Source of the DNA: UBA8886 sp002731655
GTDB taxonomy: Archaea > Thermoplasmatota > Poseidoniia > MGIII > CG-Epi1
Direction of reading: 5' to 3'
DNA length: 26,219 nt
Assembly: GCA_030754655.1 (NCBI GenBank)
Contig: JASLZX010000016.1
Span: forward strand, 1 to 26,219
The position numbers and the translations under genes were made by a program. The notes under the pieces were generated by a model. The model was given only the letters and a program-made list of their open reading frames with translations, made no database searches and had not been told where the DNA came from. This document shows, one piece after another, positions 21,856 to 26,219 of the stretch. Each line of letters starts with the position of its first letter. The first letter of the stretch is position 1.

Positions 21856-23642
21856 TGGAGCGAGTCGAATGCGACGTGCTGGTCGTGGGAGCGGGCGGTG
21901 CCGGGCTGCGCGCCGCCATCTCGGCCGCCGAGGCCGGAGCGCAGGTGGCGCTGGTCTCGAAATCGTTGCTCGGCAAGGCGCACACGGTGATGGCCGAAGG
22001 CGGCGTCGCCGCCGCGCTCGGCAACATGGACGAGCGTGACAGCTGGAAGGTGCACTTCCGCGACACTATCAAGGGCGGCAAAGGGCTCGGCAACTGGGAG
22101 ATGGCGAAGCTGCACGCCGAGCAATCGCCCGAACGGGTGCGCGAGCTCGAGCGCTGGGGGGCGGTCTTCGACCGTACCGACGACGGTCGCATCAGCCAGC
22201 GCAATTTCGGCGGCCACCGCTACCCGCGGCTGGCGCACGTCGGCGACCGCACCGGGCTCGAAATCATCCGCACGCTACAGGATCACGTCATCCATATTGA
22301 CGGAGTTGACGTGCAGATGGAGACTACGGTGACGCGGCTGCTGAAGAGTGGCGAGCGCGTCACCGGCGCGCTCGCCTACCGGCGCACTGACGGGGAGCTA
22401 CTGCTCTTCGCCGCCGGCGCGGTGATTATCGCTACCGGTGGCATCGGCAAGGCGTACCGCGTCACGTCCAATTCGTGGGAATACACGGGCGACGGCCACG
22501 CGCTCGCCTATCTGGTGGGGGCCGACCTTGTAGACATGGAATTCGTCCAGTTCCATCCGACTGGGATGGTCTGGCCGCCCAGCGTCAAAGGCACGCTCGT
22601 CACCGAAGGCGTCCGCGGCGAAGGCGGCATCCTGCTCAACTCCGAGGGCGAGCGATTCATGTTCAATTACATTCCCGAAGCGTTCGCAGCTGAGACCGCC
22701 AAGGACGAAGCGGAAGCCGAGGCATGGCTGCGCGGCGAGGAGGGGGCGATGCGGCCGCCCGAGCTACTCACCCGCGACGTTGTTGCGCGAGCCATCATGG
22801 ACGAAGTCAAGGCGGGCCGCGGTTCCCTGCAAGGCGGTGCGTTCCTGGATATCGCCAACCGCCGCGACGCCGACTACATCCGGCGCAAGCTGCCATCGAT
22901 GTACCACCAGTTCAAGGAACTGGCCGGGCTCGATATCACAGAGGAGCCGATGCAGGTTGGACCGACGACGCACTACATGATGGGCGGCGTGCGTGTCGAC
23001 CCCGCCACCGGCGCGTCTTCGGTCGCCGGCCTGTATGCTGCGGGCGAGGCGGCGGCCGGCATGCACGGCGCTAACCGGCTCGGCGGCAACTCGCTGAGCG
23101 ACCTGCTGGTCTTCGGCAACCTGTCGGGACAGGCGGCCGCCACTTTCGCCGCGTCCAGCGACCGGCTGCCGCCAGCGGGCGACGGGGTCGACGCAGCGCG
23201 CACGGCGGCGCTGGCGCCGTTCGAGGCCGGAAGCGAAAACCCGTACCACCTGCATCAGGAATTGCAGGAAATCATGGAAGCCCACGTCGGCATCGTCCGC
23301 AAAGGCGGCGAGCTCGAGGCAGGCATCACCCGGCTGGAAGCATTGCAGGCGCGGCTCTCCGGGCTGCACGCCAGCGGCCCTCGCGCCTACAACCCCGGCT
23401 GGCACCTCTGCCTCGACCTGCACAATATGCTGCTCACCTCGCTGGCGGTCGCGCGCGCCGGGCTGGAGCGCACCGAGAGCCGCGGCGCACACACCCGGCT
23501 CGACTTCCCGGACTACGATGCCGAACTGGGGCGGGTGAACCTGGTCGTGCGACGAGCGGCCGACGGGATGGTCATCGTGCGAGCGCCGCTGGCGGAGATG
23601 CCGGGCGAGCTGGCGAAATTCGTCGCTCGGGAGACTGTATGA
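21855..23642 (+). CDS. sdhA: Succinate dehydrogenase flavoprotein subunit
   Basis: Oxidises succinate to fumarate on covalent FAD. The 595-residue length is normal. The FAD-binding G-A-G-G-A-G-L-R-A-A at 12-21 is followed by H43 in A-H-T-V-M-A-E-G-G, the expected site of covalent FAD attachment. Later come Q-F-H-P-T-G-M, T-E-G-V-R-G-E-G-G-I-L-L-N, the active-site region H-Y-M-M-G-G-V, and G-A-N-R-L-G-G-N-S-L-S-D-L-L-V-F-G. The C-terminal domain has R-T-E-S-R-G-A-H-T-R-x-D-F-P-D. It sits between sdhC and sdhB with 1-base and 4-base overlaps. Fumarate reductase is the alternative; pairing with sucCD nearby favours an oxidative TCA role. Confidence 0.95.
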   Translation: MERVECDVLVVGAGGAGLRAAISAAEAGAQVALVSKSLLGKAHTVMAEGGVAAALGNMDERDSWKVHFRDTIKGGKGLGNWEMAKLHAEQSPERVRELERWGAVFDRTDDGRISQRNFGGHRYPRLAHVGDRTGLEIIRTLQDHVIHIDGVDVQMETTVTRLLKSGERVTGALAYRRTDGELLLFAAGAVIIATGGIGKAYRVTSNSWEYTGDGHALAYLVGADLVDMEFVQFHPTGMVWPPSVKGTLVTEGVRGEGGILLNSEGERFMFNYIPEAFAAETAKDEAEAEAWLRGEEGAMRPPELLTRDVVARAIMDEVKAGRGSLQGGAFLDIANRRDADYIRRKLPSMYHQFKELAGLDITEEPMQVGPTTHYMMGGVRVDPATGASSVAGLYAAGEAAAGMHGANRLGGNSLSDLLVFGNLSGQAAATFAASSDRLPPAGDGVDAARTAALAPFEAGSENPYHLHQELQEIMEAHVGIVRKGGELEAGITRLEALQARLSGLHASGPRAYNPGWHLCLDLHNMLLTSLAVARAGLERTESRGAHTRLDFPDYDAELGRVNLVVRRAADGMVIVRAPLAEMPGELAKFVARETV

Positions 23643-24373
23643 AGCTCCGCGTCCAGCGCGGCAGCGACGAAGAGCTCTCGCTCGAGGAGTTCGAGCTCGA
23701 GCTCGAGCCGGGGATGGTGGTGCTCGACGCGCTGCACCGCATCCAGGCCAGCGAGGCACCCGACCTGGCGGTGCGCTGGAACTGCAAGGCGGGCAAGTGC
23801 GGCTCCTGCTCGGCCGAGGTGAACGGGCAGCCGAAACTGACCTGCATGACGCGGCTGTCGGACTACCCCGACGACGAGCCGCTGCTGGTCCAGCCGATGA
23901 AGGCGTTCCCGCTGGTGCGCGACCTCGTCTGCGATGTCTCCTGGAACTACGAAGTCAACAAGCGCATCCAGCCCTACCAGCATCCCGATATCGACAACCC
24001 CCACATGGCGCAGCAGGATGTTGACCGGGTGCAGGAGTTCCGCAAGTGTATCGAATGCTTCCTCTGCCAGGACACCTGCCACGTCCTGCGCGAGCACGAA
24101 CTGCACCCACAGTTCGCGGGGCCGCGCTTCCTGATTCGCCTGGCGGGGCTGGAGATGCACCCACTTGACCAAGGCGACCGGCTCGCCGCGACGCGCGACG
24201 AGTTCGCCATCGGCTACTGCAACATCACCAAGTGCTGCACCGAGGTCTGCCCCGAAAACATCAAGCTCACCGACAACGCCATCATCCCGCTCAAGGAGAG
24301 AGTCGTCGACGAATACTACGACCCGCTGCGCTGGCTCTGGCGCAACACCGTTGGCAAGGTGTTCGAAGCTTAA
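23639..24373 (+). CDS. sdhB: Succinate dehydrogenase iron-sulfur subunit
   Basis: Carries electrons from SdhA to the membrane subunit through three iron-sulfur clusters. The 244-residue protein shows the [2Fe-2S] ligands Cys49, Cys54, Cys57 and Cys69 in an N-terminal ferredoxin domain. C-I-E-C-F-L-C-Q-D-T-C at 137-147 follows, and C-N-I-T-K-C-C-T-E-V-C-P at 194-205 completes the C-terminal clusters. The extra Cys at 199/200 leaves open which one is the ligand and whether the last cluster is 3Fe or 4Fe. ATG at 23639 overlaps the sdhA stop (ATGA). The stop TAA shares the palindrome TTAA (24370-24373) with the stop of the convergent gene. Confidence 0.94.
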   Translation: MKLRVQRGSDEELSLEEFELELEPGMVVLDALHRIQASEAPDLAVRWNCKAGKCGSCSAEVNGQPKLTCMTRLSDYPDDEPLLVQPMKAFPLVRDLVCDVSWNYEVNKRIQPYQHPDIDNPHMAQQDVDRVQEFRKCIECFLCQDTCHVLREHELHPQFAGPRFLIRLAGLEMHPLDQGDRLAATRDEFAIGYCNITKCCTEVCPENIKLTDNAIIPLKERVVDEYYDPLRWLWRNTVGKVFEA

Positions 24374-25707
24374 CGGCGGCGGCACAGCACGGCGACGAGC
24401 ACGATGCCGGCGGCGGCCGCGAGGAGGCTCGGGCCCGGAATCAGGCCGCCATCCTCTTTCTTCTCTTCGGGCTCGGCCTCGACCGAGAGCGACTGTAGCA
24501 TCACGTTGTTGCTTTCGTCTTTCTCGACAATTTCGCCTTGCGGGTCAATCTCGAGCTTGATTTCCAGCTCTCCACCATTGGTCGGCGTCAGCACGAAACT
24601 GACGCGCGCCTCCTCACCATGCTTGAGGCTGGTGACGAAACTACTCTGCTGGCCAAGGGCGTCACCGCCGGCGCGCACCTCGATTGACTCGGTGAAAGCA
24701 CCATTCACATCGACGTTACCACCGTTGTTGGTCACCTTGACCTCGAAACTGACCGGCTCGTTTGACTTGACCTCGGTAGTGCTTGTAATCCGGAACGAGC
24801 CGGCGACGAAGCCGAAATCGGGCACCGGGGCGGTAAGCGCCATCTGGGCACTGGCGGTCACGCCACTGTCGAACGATGCTTCAATTTCCAGGGTGTAGTC
24901 GCCCGGCAGCAGGTTCCGGTCAGGGCTCACAGTGAAGGTCCCGGCTGCCGTGCGGTCCTGCGCCGATACAGCGTCGTAGCTCCCCTTCAGCCGTCCACTG
25001 GTGCCAGTTAGGCTCACCGACCCTGCCGGCAGGGTAGTCGCGTCGCCGATGGCGATGGTGTAGTCATCCGAGTAAACGCCGGTCGAGCGCAGCGTGAAGT
25101 CGAAGGTCGAAGGCTGTTCCTGGTAGATTATGGCCGATGCCGCCTCCAGCTCCAGCTCGGCGCCGTACGGCTTTCCAGAGTTCACCGCCAGCAGCAGTGG
25201 CGAACCCGAAGGACGCATGGTCTGGTTGCGTTCCATTTCCTCGACCGCCCCCTCCCAGGCGAACGCCCAGACGCTGCGGCTGCTGCCGGCCGAACCGATG
25301 GGCGCATCAACGTAGAGATGGAACTGTAGGATGCCGCCGGCGGCTATCGAGTGCAGCGTGCCGTTGGTGACCGGCGTGTCGTCTGTGGTGGTCCACATCG
25401 CGCCCCAGTCTCCCGGCGGGCCGTCCATGAACTGGTGCGCCAGCTCAAGCGTCCTTGACTGCTCGCTGTCGCCGTTGCTGAAGATGATGATGAAGCCGAC
25501 CGACTCGCCCGCCGGCACCTCCTTCTCGAGTTCGCTGGCGGTCACCATCACCAGCGAGCTGGTGGCGGAGCCACCCTGCGGCGACGCAATCAGCGCCAGA
25601 AGCAGGAACGAGATCGCGGCGAGCGCCGCCACGCCGGTCGCGCGCTTGCGCCGGTCACCGCTCGAGAGCGGGGTATGCGAAAGGCTGCCGGATCCAGCCG
25701 GATTCAA
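24370..25707 (-). CDS. Surface-anchored CARDB-domain protein
   Basis: A 445-residue exported protein with no visible enzyme motif, probably structural or adhesive. An N-terminal hydrophobic segment at about 23-42 follows a basic R-R-K-R, as in a signal peptide or anchor. Beta-rich repeats with NEW3/CARDB character follow; the clearest is a CARDB-type unit at about 300-400 (E-V-K-V-T-N-N-G-G-N-V-D-V and D-E-S-N-N-V). The C-terminus has an acidic E-E-K-K-E-D stretch, then G-L-I-P-G-P-S, a hydrophobic run and R-R-R, the tripartite layout of archaeal sorting signals such as PGF-CTERM. The start appears to be TTG at 25707 in a TTGA overlap with the upstream gene; an internal GTG near residue 25 is possible. 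Convergent with sdhB. Confidence 0.78.
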   Translation of the reverse strand: MNPAGSGSLSHTPLSSGDRRKRATGVAALAAISFLLLALIASPQGGSATSSLVMVTASELEKEVPAGESVGFIIIFSNGDSEQSRTLELAHQFMDGPPGDWGAMWTTTDDTPVTNGTLHSIAAGGILQFHLYVDAPIGSAGSSRSVWAFAWEGAVEEMERNQTMRPSGSPLLLAVNSGKPYGAELELEAASAIIYQEQPSTFDFTLRSTGVYSDDYTIAIGDATTLPAGSVSLTGTSGRLKGSYDAVSAQDRTAAGTFTVSPDRNLLPGDYTLEIEASFDSGVTASAQMALTAPVPDFGFVAGSFRITSTTEVKSNEPVSFEVKVTNNGGNVDVNGAFTESIEVRAGGDALGQQSSFVTSLKHGEEARVSFVLTPTNGGELEIKLEIDPQGEIVEKDESNNVMLQSLSVEAEPEEKKEDGGLIPGPSLLAAAAGIVLVAVLCRRR

Positions 25708-26219
25708 TCCGGCCTCCGCCGCAGCGCCAGCGCACCCAGCATCGCCACCGCCCCAAGCGCAGCTGCTGCAAACAGGCTGCCGCTGGAAGCGGGAGCTGCA
25801 GGCGCCGCTCCGGCCGCAACCTCGAGGCTCGTCGCCTCGGTCTCGACTACGTTGGTCCCGTCGCTCGCGATGACCGCCAGCTCAAGGCTACCCTCGGCGG
25901 GCAGCAGCACCACTTCCCAGACGCCGTTACCGGCGGGGGACATCGCGACCGTTACCGGCTCGCCGTCGCCCGCGGTGTAGCGCAGCGCGACCTGCGTGAC
26001 AGCGGTCTCGTCGCTGACCTCGGCACGCACGGTGAGCGGCTCGCCCGCTATTGCCTCGGGCAGCGCGAAGAGCGTGATGACCGGCGGTTCGGTGTCGATG
26101 GTTTCACCGTCGCCGGTCTGCCAGAACTCGGGCGGGTCAATGGAGAACGTCCCGTCGCTGGTGTCCTGGACGGTCGAACCGTCAAGGGCGGTAGCGGTGA
26201 TTCGGATGAGCGCACGTTC
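25704..26219 (-). CDS. Surface protein with Ig-like domain and C-terminal anchor (N-terminus beyond window)
   Basis: The frame is open from the window edge to a TGA at 25704-25706, giving 171 residues of a longer protein. It contains one Ig/Fn3-like beta domain (P-P-V-I-T-L-F-A-L-P-E, then V-R-A-E-V-S-D and V-A-L-R-Y) and a further segment before it (S-D-G-T-F-S-I-D-P-P-E-F-W). An Ala/Pro-rich linker leads to a C-terminal hydrophobic helix ending in L-R-R-R-P-D. It is likely anchored in the membrane with the domains outside. The stop overlaps the TTG start of the CARDB gene, so the two are probably made together. Function unknown. Confidence 0.7.
   Translation of the reverse strand, partial: ERALIRITATALDGSTVQDTSDGTFSIDPPEFWQTGDGETIDTEPPVITLFALPEAIAGEPLTVRAEVSDETAVTQVALRYTAGDGEPVTVAMSPAGNGVWEVVLLPAEGSLELAVIASDGTNVVETEATSLEVAAGAAPAAPASSGSLFAAAALGAVAMLGALALRRRPD

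Noticed and set aside
23691..23706. 16-bp palindrome TCGAGCTCGAGCTCGA within sdhB
   Set aside because: It arises from alternating GAG and CTC codons for Glu and Leu in the protein and lies inside a coding region, so it needs no regulatory explanation.

Overview
The window is a gene-dense, mostly high-GC stretch of an archaeal chromosome with no IS element, CRISPR array, tRNA or rRNA. Archaeal identity comes from ribosomal protein L10e, Gar1, TFB, isopentenyl phosphate kinase, an archaeal-type dUTPase, a SepF-like protein and TATA-type promoters. A class II HMG-CoA reductase (known from Thermoplasmatales and Archaeoglobales), bacterial-looking succinyl-CoA synthetase and succinate dehydrogenase genes, and several large secreted PKD/CARDB/propeller proteins suggest a heterotrophic, probably marine member of Thermoplasmatota (Marine Group II or III-like). 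That placement is inference; no 16S gene is present.

Layout. 1-843 (-): the N-terminal part of a secreted beta-propeller protein, truncated by the window edge. 956-2700 (+): class II HMG-CoA reductase coupled to a dUTPase. 2690-3442 (-): HAD-IIB phosphatase. 3556-8068 (+): squalene synthase-like enzyme, then a large membrane-anchored M6 metalloprotease with PKD domains. 8119-9531 (+): SepF-like protein abutting a saccharopine/lysine-dehydrogenase-like enzyme. 9495-10715 (-): MFS transporter. 10763-13250 (+): a tightly coupled trio, DUF711 protein, isopentenyl phosphate kinase and an unrecognised 230-residue protein. 13251-16183 (-): Nudix hydrolase, an 88-residue repeat protein, L10e and a DEAD-box RNA helicase with a tandemly repeated tail. 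16280-18309 (+): sucC-sucD. 18355-19373 (+): gar1 coupled to an unusual TFB. 19380-20924 (-): BNR/Asp-box lipoprotein. 21001-24373 (+): sdhC-sdhA-sdhB. 24370-26219 (-): two coupled surface proteins with C-terminal membrane anchors, the upstream one cut by the window edge.

Functional themes. HMG-CoA reductase, isopentenyl phosphate kinase and squalene synthase are three steps of archaeal isoprenoid metabolism. SucCD and SdhCAB are consecutive TCA-cycle steps. The secreted protease, propellers and CARDB/Ig-like proteins make up a cell-surface set consistent with growth on external protein or polymers. L10e, the helicase, Gar1 and TFB belong to information processing.

Architecture. Neighbouring genes usually overlap by 1-4 bases (TGATG, ATGA, GTGA, TTGA), and convergent genes abut or overlap. 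At most operon heads a TATA-like element lies about 23-28 bases before the start codon, which implies leaderless mRNAs. Three intergenic regions carry inverted repeats that look like regulator sites (879-898, 8080-8107, 16239-16262), and one 47-bp spacer has a single palindromic TATA element midway between two divergent genes (10736-10742). No gene-free stretch exceeds about 115 bases. I found no clearly unprecedented multi-gene system; the best candidates for new biology are the DUF711-IPK-unknown trio, the TFB lacking a B-reader, and the small repeat protein in the L10e operon.
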